DNA of 64,000 nt from JAJEFO01 sp965208685 (GTDB taxonomy: Bacteria > Pseudomonadota > Alphaproteobacteria > Rhodobacterales > Rhodobacteraceae): NCBI GenBank assembly GCA_965208685.1, contig CBDBPL010000007.1:372001-436000 (forward strand). Reading direction: 5' to 3'. Under the pieces are notes generated by a model. The model was not told the DNA's origin. It did no database searches and saw only the letters and a program-made list of their open reading frames with translations. Positions 54,963 to 63,013 of this stretch are shown here, one piece after another (positions within the stretch are counted from its first letter, which is position 1; the number at the start of each line of letters is the position of its first letter). The position numbers and the translations under genes are program-made.

Positions 54963-56620
54963 GCTGCGTCCTCCGGTTGCAACGTGTCGCACAAGTCTAG
55001 CTTGATGCCGCTGTCCTCAGGATAGAGGCTGTCGACCCGCACGCCGGAAAAGACCTCCCAGTGAATCAGGTCGTTTGCGTCACGGACGGTCATGTCAAAC
55101 ACGATGTCTCCGATGTCCTTGCGGTTGTATTCGAGGATCCGGGCATGGGAAGGGAATTCAGAGACGTAACGCAGTGACCGATCATCCTCGTCCATCCCGA
55201 TGTCGTCGCGGCCATGCGGCATCGCGATGGAGTGGATCACCAGTGCCGTGTCGGTGTCTTCCAGCCGGTGCGCATCGCCCATGGCCCAGGTGCGTTCCAT
55301 GACATCGGCATTCGTCAAGGCGGAAGACCAGACTTGCTCGACCGACATGGCGTCCTTGTCAACGCGGTACTCCACGCCGCGCGAGAAGCTCTGGTGGAAG
55401 GGAATCCGTTCCTGTCCGGGACGCGCACCATAGATGCCGTTGTCGAACAGCATGATCGTTCCTTCCGAAGTGACCCGGGGGTTGTGCATGTGCCAGGGCC
55501 ACCTGAAATTCTCGCCAATCGGGGTCAGAAGCTTGCCTTGCAGCCGGGCGGGCCAGCCATCGTGATCACCCAGTATCCAGACGATTTCGCCCGACTTTCG
55601 GTCAATCTTCAGTATGCAGTCCTGCAGGCGCAACGACACCAGGACGGAATCATCGCTCTCGTCGTAGGCAACGCCGTTACCGTGGGTCCAGTCGGCCGCG
55701 CCTGGAAATCCGCGGACATGCCAATAGGCATCCAGGGCATCATACCCGATGCGGTAGGGGTCAAGGTGGTCAAAGCTGTCCCAGCTCCAGACCACTTCGC
55801 CCTCAGGCGTGAACTCCACAACCATGTCGCCGACGATTTCGCGATCGGCCCTGTACTTGTGGGGCTCGCGGACCGATGCCGGCCAGTCCTTCACGGGCCT
55901 TGCGTGCGCTGAGAGCGCAAGGAAGTTGCCGTTCGGCATTTGGTGGGGCTGATGATGCAGGCTGCGAACGTCGACGGGAACGCCGCCGTCCTCTGGGCCC
56001 TGCGGTCGTCGCGCGGCGTACCAGGCTCGGATGACGTCCCCGGCAACGTCGATCTCTCGCGAGCAGGACTCGGTGTCATGGACAAACAGGTTGCCGCTCG
56101 CCAAGTGCTCGATGCCCGCCGCGCGTCGGTCGAGCTTGCGCATCCAGCGCATCCGGCCCTGATTGTCGACCGCGATCAGCATGCCCCAGTGGGTGAGCCA
56201 TTTGCGTTGTGCAGCTGTCATGTCCGTGATGCGCCCCATGGCGCGGCGGCGAACGGTCAGGAAAGTGAATCGACCTGCCATTCGATGCGGATGGGAGACA
56301 CGTGTTTGCAGCGGCGGCATCTCCAGCGGCGAAGCAGGCACATCCCTGAGTCGGTGCGCGATTGCCTTCGGCCATGTCACGGCACCGTCCTGCCCGGCGA
56401 TCTGCACCGTTGCTCTCGCCACGCCGTCGGGATGGAACCCAAGCAGCAGATGACCGCCATCTGCTGCCGGGAAGGTGATCGTCCAGACATCTCCATTCTG
56501 CTCGATGCGCACACGAATCACGTCCGCATCCGATGCCTTCATGTGCAGTCGGGCGACAAGTGGCGCGTGCGCCGGCCCATGTTCGATGGCCGGTTCTGCA
56601 AGAAACTGTGCTGCCGGCAT
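54959..56620 (-). CDS. Aryl-sulfate sulfotransferase-family protein (ASST)
   Basis: A 553-residue protein with the features of the PAPS-independent arylsulfotransferase family: six-bladed-propeller repeats with HHQPHQMPNGNFLALS, DWTHGNGVAYDESDDSVLVSLR, and WPWHMHNPRVTSEGTIMLFDNG, which contain the conserved catalytic-type histidines. Known ASSTs are periplasmic and shuttle sulfuryl groups between phenols. No signal peptide is visible here: ATG 56620 (GGAG seven bases upstream) gives MPAAQFLAEPAIEHG. It is coupled by GTGA to the aminotransferase gene. Confidence 0.82.
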   Translation of the reverse strand: MPAAQFLAEPAIEHGPAHAPLVARLHMKASDADVIRVRIEQNGDVWTITFPAADGGHLLLGFHPDGVARATVQIAGQDGAVTWPKAIAHRLRDVPASPLEMPPLQTRVSHPHRMAGRFTFLTVRRRAMGRITDMTAAQRKWLTHWGMLIAVDNQGRMRWMRKLDRRAAGIEHLASGNLFVHDTESCSREIDVAGDVIRAWYAARRPQGPEDGGVPVDVRSLHHQPHQMPNGNFLALSAHARPVKDWPASVREPHKYRADREIVGDMVVEFTPEGEVVWSWDSFDHLDPYRIGYDALDAYWHVRGFPGAADWTHGNGVAYDESDDSVLVSLRLQDCILKIDRKSGEIVWILGDHDGWPARLQGKLLTPIGENFRWPWHMHNPRVTSEGTIMLFDNGIYGARPGQERIPFHQSFSRGVEYRVDKDAMSVEQVWSSALTNADVMERTWAMGDAHRLEDTDTALVIHSIAMPHGRDDIGMDEDDRSLRYVSEFPSHARILEYNRKDIGDIVFDMTVRDANDLIHWEVFSGVRVDSLYPEDSGIKLDLCDTLQPEDAA

Positions 56621-56681
56621 TGACAATCTCCCTGACGATACAATGCAGAGGACCTTGCAAGCAAAAAAGACGGGATTGCTT

Positions 56682-57644
56682 TCAACTGGTAGAAGAATCG
56701 CTATTTTCTGCCGATGTCCACTCCGGCGGATGCCAGGCCACTTTGGCGGACTTGATCAGATCGTCGGCTATCTCAACGATGAGCGTCCGGATGTTGCGCT
56801 GGGCTTCCGTCATCTTCTCGACGCGCGGTCCTGCAAGGTGGACCGTGCGGTTGAAACAGGGCAGGTCAATGGTGCGATAGGCGGCAAGCCCGGCGGCGAT
56901 TTCGTCGTTGAACTGGGCAATGGGCGCAACGCAGAACCGACGCCCGCGCACCAGATATTCCCGTCGGATCTCGATCGAGGAGCACTCGATCAGGTCGGCC
57001 CATTTTGACCGGGTCTTCCTGAACCCGCGCTCGAGCTGTTCACGGGCCCAGATCGAGCGCACGTCGAGCACGACGGGAAGCCCTGCCACGTCCCCGATCG
57101 GCACGGGGTCAGGCAACGGCGCGCAGAGGCTCGGCGGCCCGATCAGGCACAGACGCTCATTGTAGACCGGAAGGCTTTCTGATTCATCCGTTTCGACGTC
57201 CCTGTCGAAGAATGCGAAGTCGCACTCTCCAGCCTCCCACATCCCTTCCAGGTCCGCCGGAAACCCCTGGTTGAAGAGCAGCGTTATGCCCGGATGCCTG
57301 TCGAAGCCCAGTTCCATCAGCCGCGGCACCAGGACTCGGCTCAGGGACGGCGTGACGCCGATCCGGACCGTCCCCTCGCTGGTGTTTCGATGCCTGGACA
57401 GTTCGCGTCGTGTGCTTTCGACCGCGCCAAGTATGTCTTCGGCGCGCTGGAACAGGATCTTGCCGACGGAGGTTGGCCGCATGCCCCGCGAATGCCGGGT
57501 CAGCAGCTTCAAGCCAAGTTCCGCTTCCAGCTTCCGCACCTGCTGGCCGATCGCGGGCTGCGTCACGTTCAGCGCCTCGCTCGCCGCAGTCAGGCTCTCG
57601 TGCTTGGCAACGGCGTGAAAGTACTTGAGCTGGCGAAAGTCCAT
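56682..57644 (-). CDS. LysR-family transcriptional regulator
   Basis: A 320-residue LysR protein: N-terminal HTH (LKYFHAVAKHESLTAASEALNVTQPAIGQQVRKLEAELGLKLLTRHSRG) and a C-terminal periplasmic-binding-like effector domain. It lies 61 bases upstream of the ASST gene on the same strand and is divergent from the E1 alpha gene across a 125-base gap, the usual LysR layout. It probably controls both the ASST-aminotransferase pair and the E1 operon. The effector is unknown. Confidence 0.92.
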   Translation of the reverse strand: MDFRQLKYFHAVAKHESLTAASEALNVTQPAIGQQVRKLEAELGLKLLTRHSRGMRPTSVGKILFQRAEDILGAVESTRRELSRHRNTSEGTVRIGVTPSLSRVLVPRLMELGFDRHPGITLLFNQGFPADLEGMWEAGECDFAFFDRDVETDESESLPVYNERLCLIGPPSLCAPLPDPVPIGDVAGLPVVLDVRSIWAREQLERGFRKTRSKWADLIECSSIEIRREYLVRGRRFCVAPIAQFNDEIAAGLAAYRTIDLPCFNRTVHLAGPRVEKMTEAQRNIRTLIVEIADDLIKSAKVAWHPPEWTSAENSDSSTS

Positions 57645-57769
57645 GGGCGCTCCCCTTGCTCCCGGTCGGCGCGAAAGATATTAGTCGCGCTTTCCTCTCC
57701 TGTAAATCTGGGGCTATTGTCGCAACCGGCGTCGCCGTCCTACCTTCACGGTCAGGGAGAGGCGATGAC
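57645..57769. promoter_or_regulatory. Divergent control region between LysR and the E1 operon
   Basis: The 125-base gap contains a T-N11-A type sequence with outer TTT/AAA symmetry (TTTCCTCTCCTGTAAA) and an imperfect GAAAG-N12-CTTTC inverted repeat. LysR proteins often bind T-N11-A sites in such gaps. Assignments are by eye. Confidence 0.35.
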
Positions 57770-58765
57770 ATGGCCGCGAGCGCTTCCAACGTTCAGCCGG
57801 ACGACGATGTTCTGGTCGAGATGTACCGGCGCATGCTCTTGATTCGAAAGTCGGAGGAACAGCTTTTCCGCGACGTGAAGCAGGGGCGGACGCCCGGGCA
57901 AGTGCATCTGTCAGACGGTCAGGAGGCGGTAGCCGTCGGCATCTGCGCCCATCTCGATGATCGGGACCAGATCACCTCGACCCATCGCGGGCACGGGCAC
58001 TACCTCGCCAAGGGCGGCGACGTGAATGCGATGTTCGCCGAGATCTACGGCAAGGCCGAAGGCATCTGCCGCGGCATGGGCGGATCAATGCATGTGGCCG
58101 ATTTCTCGAAGGGGATCGTAGGAGCAAACGGGATCGTGGGGGCAGGGCTGGGCATTGCCACGGGCGCCGCCCTTGCCAACCGGCTCGAGGGGGAGGGCCG
58201 TGTCGCTGTCTGCTTCTTTGGCGACGGGGCGGCCAACCAAGGCTCGCTGATGGAAAGCCTTAACATCTCCTCGCTCTGGAGGCTGCCAGTTCTCTTCGTT
58301 TGCGAAAACAACGGCTTTTCCGAGTTCTCGCCGTCCGGCACGGTCACTTCCGGCGTGATCTCCGATCGTGCGAGGCCCTTTGGCATCCCTGTCTGGAACA
58401 TCGACGGCAATGACGTCGTGGAGGTCTGGAAGACGGCGCTCGAAGCACTGGGGCACTGCCGTTCCGGCGCCGGGCCAGCCTTCGTCGAGGCACGGACCTA
58501 TCGCTATTCGGGGCACTTTTCGGCCGAGGCAATGATCCTTTCCACTCCCTATCGTAGCGATGAGGAGATCGAGGCGTGGCGCGCCAAGGATCCTGTCGCA
58601 AGGACCCGCGCGGTGCTCGTTGACCGCGGGGCTGCGGACAATGCCGAGTGTGACAGCATGGAAGTCGAGGCGGATGCACGCGTGGATGCAGCAGTGGCGT
58701 TCGGCGAAGCGGGTGTCGTGCCGGAGCCTGGCACGGCGGAACGGTTGATGTGGGCCGGGTCCTGA
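57770..58765 (+). CDS. TPP-dependent dehydrogenase E1, alpha subunit
   Basis: A 331-residue E1 alpha of the pyruvate/acetoin dehydrogenase family. The thiamine diphosphate motif GDG-x~26-NN is FFGDGAANQGSLMESLNISSLWRLPVLFVCENN. STHRGHGHYLAKGGD and CRGMGGSMH are family blocks. Together with the beta subunit it would decarboxylate a 2-oxo acid. GAGAGGCG precedes ATG 57770; the frame is open to 57656. E1 beta starts by TGATG overlap, so stoichiometric synthesis is likely. It is the first gene of the operon. Confidence 0.9.
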   Translation: MAASASNVQPDDDVLVEMYRRMLLIRKSEEQLFRDVKQGRTPGQVHLSDGQEAVAVGICAHLDDRDQITSTHRGHGHYLAKGGDVNAMFAEIYGKAEGICRGMGGSMHVADFSKGIVGANGIVGAGLGIATGAALANRLEGEGRVAVCFFGDGAANQGSLMESLNISSLWRLPVLFVCENNGFSEFSPSGTVTSGVISDRARPFGIPVWNIDGNDVVEVWKTALEALGHCRSGAGPAFVEARTYRYSGHFSAEAMILSTPYRSDEEIEAWRAKDPVARTRAVLVDRGAADNAECDSMEVEADARVDAAVAFGEAGVVPEPGTAERLMWAGS

Positions 58766-59736
58766 TGCCGCGAATGCGTTTCATACAGGCGATCAACCAG
58801 GCGCTTGTCGAAGAGATGGAGCGCGACCCGATGACGATCCTGATCGGCGAAGATGTCGAGGCCTCCATATTTGGCGACACACGTGGCCTCCTGGATCGTT
58901 TCGGTGCAGATCGGGTGCGCAACACGCCGATCTCCGAGCAGGCGCTGACGGGAATCTCGGTGGGTGCGGCGGCATGCGGTCGTCGCGTCATCCTGCACAT
59001 GATGTTTTCGAATTTCATCTATACGGGCTTTGATGCCATCGCCAACCAGATGGCAAAGCTCAGACTGATGAGCGGAGGGCAGGCAACCCTGCCAATAACG
59101 GTGATTGCAAGCTACGGCGGCGGACGTTCGACTGCGGCCCAGCATTCGGACACGCCCTTTTCGCTCTTGATGAACCTGGCTGGAGTCGAAGTGGTGGTTC
59201 CCTCGACGCCCGGCAATGCAAAGGGTCTCATGAAGTCAGCGATCCGTTCCGACAATCCGACCTTTTTCCTCGAGCCCGGTGGACGGGGCGGCGACGTTGG
59301 CGAGATCCCGGACGGCGACCACGTCACGCCGCTTGGCGAGGCTCGCACAATGCGAGAAGGCAGCGACCTGTCGATCATCACCATGGGATCGATGACTCGG
59401 ATGACGTTGCAGGCGGCTACGCGGCTGGAGAGCGAGCTTGGCGTGTCGGCGGAGGTGCTTGACCTGCAATCGCTGGTGCCGCTCGACAAGGCGGCGATTC
59501 TTGCCAGTGTTTCAAAGTCCGGCCGCGCCATCGTGGTGGACGAAAGCCGAGATGCATGTTCGGTCGCGAGCCATGTTGCGGCAATCCTCGCTGACGAGGG
59601 CTTTGCTCATCTGAAGGCCCCCGTCCAACGCATCACGGTGCCGGACACGGCTATGCCGTACGCGCCGTCAGTGGAGCTGCCCCTGATGCCGAATGCCGAG
59701 CGCATTGTCATTGCCGCAAAGGCCCTCTTTCCTTAG
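58765..59736 (+). CDS. TPP-dependent dehydrogenase E1, beta subunit
   Basis: A 323-residue E1 beta (transketolase-central plus C-terminal domain). MRFIQAINQALVEEMERDPMTILIGEDVE is the usual start, TPISEQALTGISVGAAACG, GGGRSTAAQHSD and the VDE/SR end (AIVVDESRDACSVASHVAAI) match. It overlaps the alpha gene by one base. The closest named relatives would be acetoin or branched-chain 2-oxoacid dehydrogenases, but no E2 or E3 is found downstream within the window. Confidence 0.9.
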   Translation: MPRMRFIQAINQALVEEMERDPMTILIGEDVEASIFGDTRGLLDRFGADRVRNTPISEQALTGISVGAAACGRRVILHMMFSNFIYTGFDAIANQMAKLRLMSGGQATLPITVIASYGGGRSTAAQHSDTPFSLLMNLAGVEVVVPSTPGNAKGLMKSAIRSDNPTFFLEPGGRGGDVGEIPDGDHVTPLGEARTMREGSDLSIITMGSMTRMTLQAATRLESELGVSAEVLDLQSLVPLDKAAILASVSKSGRAIVVDESRDACSVASHVAAILADEGFAHLKAPVQRITVPDTAMPYAPSVELPLMPNAERIVIAAKALFP

Positions 59737-59745
59737 GTGTGACGC

Positions 59746-59964
59746 ATGAAGGCCAAGCTGCAAAGTGCCCGCGTCGGGATGAACTTGGAGGAACGAACCA
59801 TCACGAATCGGCGCTTCGTGCCGGGCGACCAATTCGAGGTGGAAGATGTCCTGTACGAATTCGAGACGGAAATTGTGTCCAGCGAAGCCGGGGCTCCGGG
59901 CGACGGCGTGACGGTCGAAGCCGCTGCCGTGGATAGGGACGTCTGCACTGTCGAGAGCGCGTGA
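59746..59964 (+). CDS. Small lipoyl-domain-like protein lacking the modifiable lysine
   Basis: A 72-residue protein. RVGMNLEERTITNRRFVPGDQFEVEDVLYEFETEIVSSEAGAPGDGV follows the lipoyl/biotinyl fold pattern (LGMNxEExTIxEWLVxEGDxVxxGDxLxEVETDKAxxEVEAPxxG). At the position of the modified Lys in ETDK the protein has ETEI, so it cannot be lipoylated there. It starts nine bases after E1 beta and ends four bases before the monooxygenase, so it is a genuine operon member. It may be a scaffold or an assembly or regulatory partner of E1. Confidence 0.75.
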   Translation: MKAKLQSARVGMNLEERTITNRRFVPGDQFEVEDVLYEFETEIVSSEAGAPGDGVTVEAAAVDRDVCTVESA

Positions 59965-59968
59965 GGGG

Positions 59969-61552
59969 ATGGTGACAAATGCTCAGGTGATCATCAACGG
60001 CGGCGGACCTGTCGGCTTGGGGCTCGCGATCGACCTTGCTCTCAGGGGGGTCGGGAGCATCGTGCTGGAACGCACGACCGAGCTGCACCGCATCCCCAAG
60101 GGGCAGAACCTGACGCAGCGAACGGGCGAGCACTTTCGCGCCTGGGGCATCGCGGAGCAAGTGCGCGCGGCCACCCCGATTCCGCCGGAATTCGGCAATG
60201 CCGGTCTCGTGACCTACGGTCGCCTTCTGAGCGACTATCACTATGACTGGTTTCAACGCTCGCGCGTGCGATCCTACTACTTCGCCGACAACGAGCGCTT
60301 GCCGCAATACAATCTCGAGAGCGTCTTGAGGGGTCGCGTTGCCGATCTTCCCCAGGTGGCGTTCGTTCAGGGTGCAGAAGTCACCGGCGTGACTCAAGGT
60401 GATGCCGGCGTTCGCGTTTCCTACGAGGCTGATGGTGTGAACCATGTGGCTGAGGCCGCCTATGCCGTGGGCTGCGACGGGGCGAGATCGGTAACGCGCG
60501 ACGCCGGCGGCATCCGAAACGAGACCGACCACGAAGGGCCGCGCATGGCCTTGCTCGTCTTCCGGTCCATGGAATTGCATGACCTGCTCGAACGCTATCC
60601 CGGCAAGTCGATCTTCAATGTCATGCACCCCTCGATGGATGGCTACTGGCAGTTTCTGGGCCGCGTCGACCTGAACGGAGGGTGGTTCTTTCATGCACCG
60701 GTGCCGGACGGCGCCACGCGGGAGAACTTCGACTTCCACGCCTTCCTTCACAAAATGGCTGGCGCGGAATTCGACCTGGAATTCGAGCATATCGGGTTCT
60801 GGGACCTGCGCATTTCCCACGCCCGGACCTATCGCAACGATCGCGTGTTCATTGCCGGAGACGCCTGCCACAGTCACCCGCCGTACGGCGGCTACGGCGT
60901 CAATACAGGCCTCGAGGATGCCCGCAATCTCGGCTGGAAGCTTGACGCAGCCCTCAAGGGCTGGGCCGGAACCGAGCTGCTCGACAGCTACACCGCCGAA
61001 CGGCATCCGGTCTTCCGCTCGGTCAGCCGGGACTTCATCACCCGGATGATCGACGACTTTCGCGGGTTCACGAGTGAGTTTTCGCCGGAGAAGGACAAGG
61101 CGGCCTTCGACAAGGCATGGGCCGCGCGAGCCAATGCAGACGATGCGGACGTAACCGAGTTCCTGCCACACTACGCTGGCTCGCCAATTGTCTTTGGCGA
61201 ACCGGGACAGCAGTCAGGGGCAAAGGGCAAGCACGGATTCCAAGCCAGGCCGGGCAATCACCTTGCGCCCCAGGCAATGCCCGATGGCGGCGATTTGTGG
61301 GATGCGCTCGGCCCAGGTTTCACGCTAATGGATCTCTGCGGCGACTACGCGCTTTCAAGGGGATTTGCAGGCGCGGCAGAATCCCTCGGCATCCCGCTCA
61401 AGGTGCTGACACTGCAATCCGGGGCGCTGCAGAAGGCCTATGGGTGCAGCGCGATCCTCGTTCGACCCGATCAGTTCATCGCTTGGGTCGGCTCGTCGAC
61501 GAAGTCCGACGCCGAGAGCATTCTCGCCCGTGCCATTGGACAACTGACTTAG
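59969..61552 (+). CDS. FAD-dependent monooxygenase (class A, PHBH type)
   Basis: A 527-residue flavoprotein. GGGPVGLGLAIDLALRG binds the FAD ADP moiety, GCDGARS is the DG motif, and VFIAGDACHSHPPYGGYGVNTGLEDARNLGWKLDAAL the GD motif. The extra C-terminal thioredoxin-like domain (~370-527) is the one seen in phenol/resorcinol-type hydroxylases. It would hydroxylate an aromatic or similar ring using NAD(P)H and O2. The start could be ATG 59969 or GTG 59972. Confidence 0.88.
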   Translation: MVTNAQVIINGGGPVGLGLAIDLALRGVGSIVLERTTELHRIPKGQNLTQRTGEHFRAWGIAEQVRAATPIPPEFGNAGLVTYGRLLSDYHYDWFQRSRVRSYYFADNERLPQYNLESVLRGRVADLPQVAFVQGAEVTGVTQGDAGVRVSYEADGVNHVAEAAYAVGCDGARSVTRDAGGIRNETDHEGPRMALLVFRSMELHDLLERYPGKSIFNVMHPSMDGYWQFLGRVDLNGGWFFHAPVPDGATRENFDFHAFLHKMAGAEFDLEFEHIGFWDLRISHARTYRNDRVFIAGDACHSHPPYGGYGVNTGLEDARNLGWKLDAALKGWAGTELLDSYTAERHPVFRSVSRDFITRMIDDFRGFTSEFSPEKDKAAFDKAWAARANADDADVTEFLPHYAGSPIVFGEPGQQSGAKGKHGFQARPGNHLAPQAMPDGGDLWDALGPGFTLMDLCGDYALSRGFAGAAESLGIPLKVLTLQSGALQKAYGCSAILVRPDQFIAWVGSSTKSDAESILARAIGQLT

Positions 61553-61564
61553 GAGACTCCTGAC

Positions 61565-63013
61565 ATGCCATCCAAGGAAGGACATCACTACATCGGCGGT
61601 GCATGGGTTTCGGACGCGCCAAACGGGATGATCCCGGTCCAGAACCCCTCGGACGGGTCAGTCTTCGCCGAGGCTCCGAACGGGTCGACCGAACTGGCGG
61701 GTCAGGCGGTGCTGGCGGCCCGTGACGCCTTCGAGACCACGGATTGGACATCCAGCCCGCGGCTCCGCGCGGCGGTTCTGCTCGAATTCGCCGACATCCT
61801 GGAATCGCGTGCGGACGAGATTGCGGATCTGATGGCCAGGGAAAACGGCAAGGTGCGTGGCCAGGCCAGGCACGAACTTGCCGCCGGCTATGGCGAGGCA
61901 CGCTATTACGCGGGCGTTGCACGGAATGTCTTTGGCCGAACCTTCGAGAGCGCGCCCGGCAAGATGAGTCTCATGACGCGGGAGGCTTCGGGTGTCGCGT
62001 CGGTCATCGTGCCCTGGAACGCGCCGGTGACTCTGCTGGTTCGGTCCGTCGCTCCGGCGCTGGCGGCTGGCTGCACGGTGATCACCAAGCCGGCTTCGCA
62101 AACCCCGTTGACCAATGCGGCAGTCATGGCTTGCTTCGAGTCGGTCCCGTCGCTGCCCAATGGCGTGGTCAATTCCGTCAACGAATGCGGCACCGAAGTT
62201 GGCACCGTCCTGTCCACGCATCCCGAGATAGACGTGATTTCCTTTACCGGATCGTCCCGCACCGGCAGGATCATCATGGCCAACGCCGCAGAGACGATCA
62301 AGCATGTCTCGCTGGAACTGGGCGGCAAGGCCCCTGCGCTGGTCTTTGACGGTGCGGACATTGGCATGGCGGTGGCGGAGATCAAACGCGGCTCGTTGGC
62401 GCTCAACGGGCAAATGTGCACTTGCATCAGTCGAGTGCTGGTGCAGGACACGATCTACGACGAGGTGAAGGCACGCCTGCGGGCAGCGTACGAGGCGACA
62501 AGGACAGGGGATGCACGTGCCGAGGGCGTTGAACTGGGTCCGCTCATTGACAAGCCGAGCCAGCAGCGGATTCTTGGCATTGTCGAACGTGCGGGCGCAG
62601 AGGCCAATCTCGTCGTGCGCGGCACAGCGGGCGCCAACGCGTTGCTGGACGGATTTTTCGTGACGCCGTCGATGTTCGAAATCGAGGACGTGAACCATGA
62701 CCTTGTGCAGGACGAGCTATTCGGCCCCATCGTGTCGCTTGAACGGTTCCGCGACGAGTCGGAGGCCGTCTCGAAGGCCAATGCCACCCGTTTCGGCCTT
62801 GCCGCCTCTGTATACACCAACGACCTGAACGTCTCGATGCGCATGGCGCGCAAGCTGCGCTTTGGCACGGTCTGGCTCAATTGCCATAACCGGCTCTTTG
62901 CGGAAGTCGAAACAGGCGGCTACAGGCAAAGCGGCATCGGGCGGCTCCACGGCATCGAGGCGATGAACGACTTCCTCGAGACCAAGCATATCTACTACGA
63001 GGTCGAAGGCTGA
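61565..63013 (+). CDS. Aldehyde dehydrogenase family protein
   Basis: A 482-residue NAD(P)-dependent ALDH. Catalytic Cys285 (NGQMCTCISRV, with a second Cys two residues later) and Glu251 (SLELGGKAP) are present, as are PWNAPVTLLVRSVAPALAAGC and FTGSSRTGR for the cofactor. AGGAGACTCCTGAC precedes the ATG. It ends with a one-base overlap (TGATG) on the iron-ADH gene, so an alcohol-aldehyde-acid branch is encoded together. Confidence 0.92.
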   Translation: MPSKEGHHYIGGAWVSDAPNGMIPVQNPSDGSVFAEAPNGSTELAGQAVLAARDAFETTDWTSSPRLRAAVLLEFADILESRADEIADLMARENGKVRGQARHELAAGYGEARYYAGVARNVFGRTFESAPGKMSLMTREASGVASVIVPWNAPVTLLVRSVAPALAAGCTVITKPASQTPLTNAAVMACFESVPSLPNGVVNSVNECGTEVGTVLSTHPEIDVISFTGSSRTGRIIMANAAETIKHVSLELGGKAPALVFDGADIGMAVAEIKRGSLALNGQMCTCISRVLVQDTIYDEVKARLRAAYEATRTGDARAEGVELGPLIDKPSQQRILGIVERAGAEANLVVRGTAGANALLDGFFVTPSMFEIEDVNHDLVQDELFGPIVSLERFRDESEAVSKANATRFGLAASVYTNDLNVSMRMARKLRFGTVWLNCHNRLFAEVETGGYRQSGIGRLHGIEAMNDFLETKHIYYEVEG

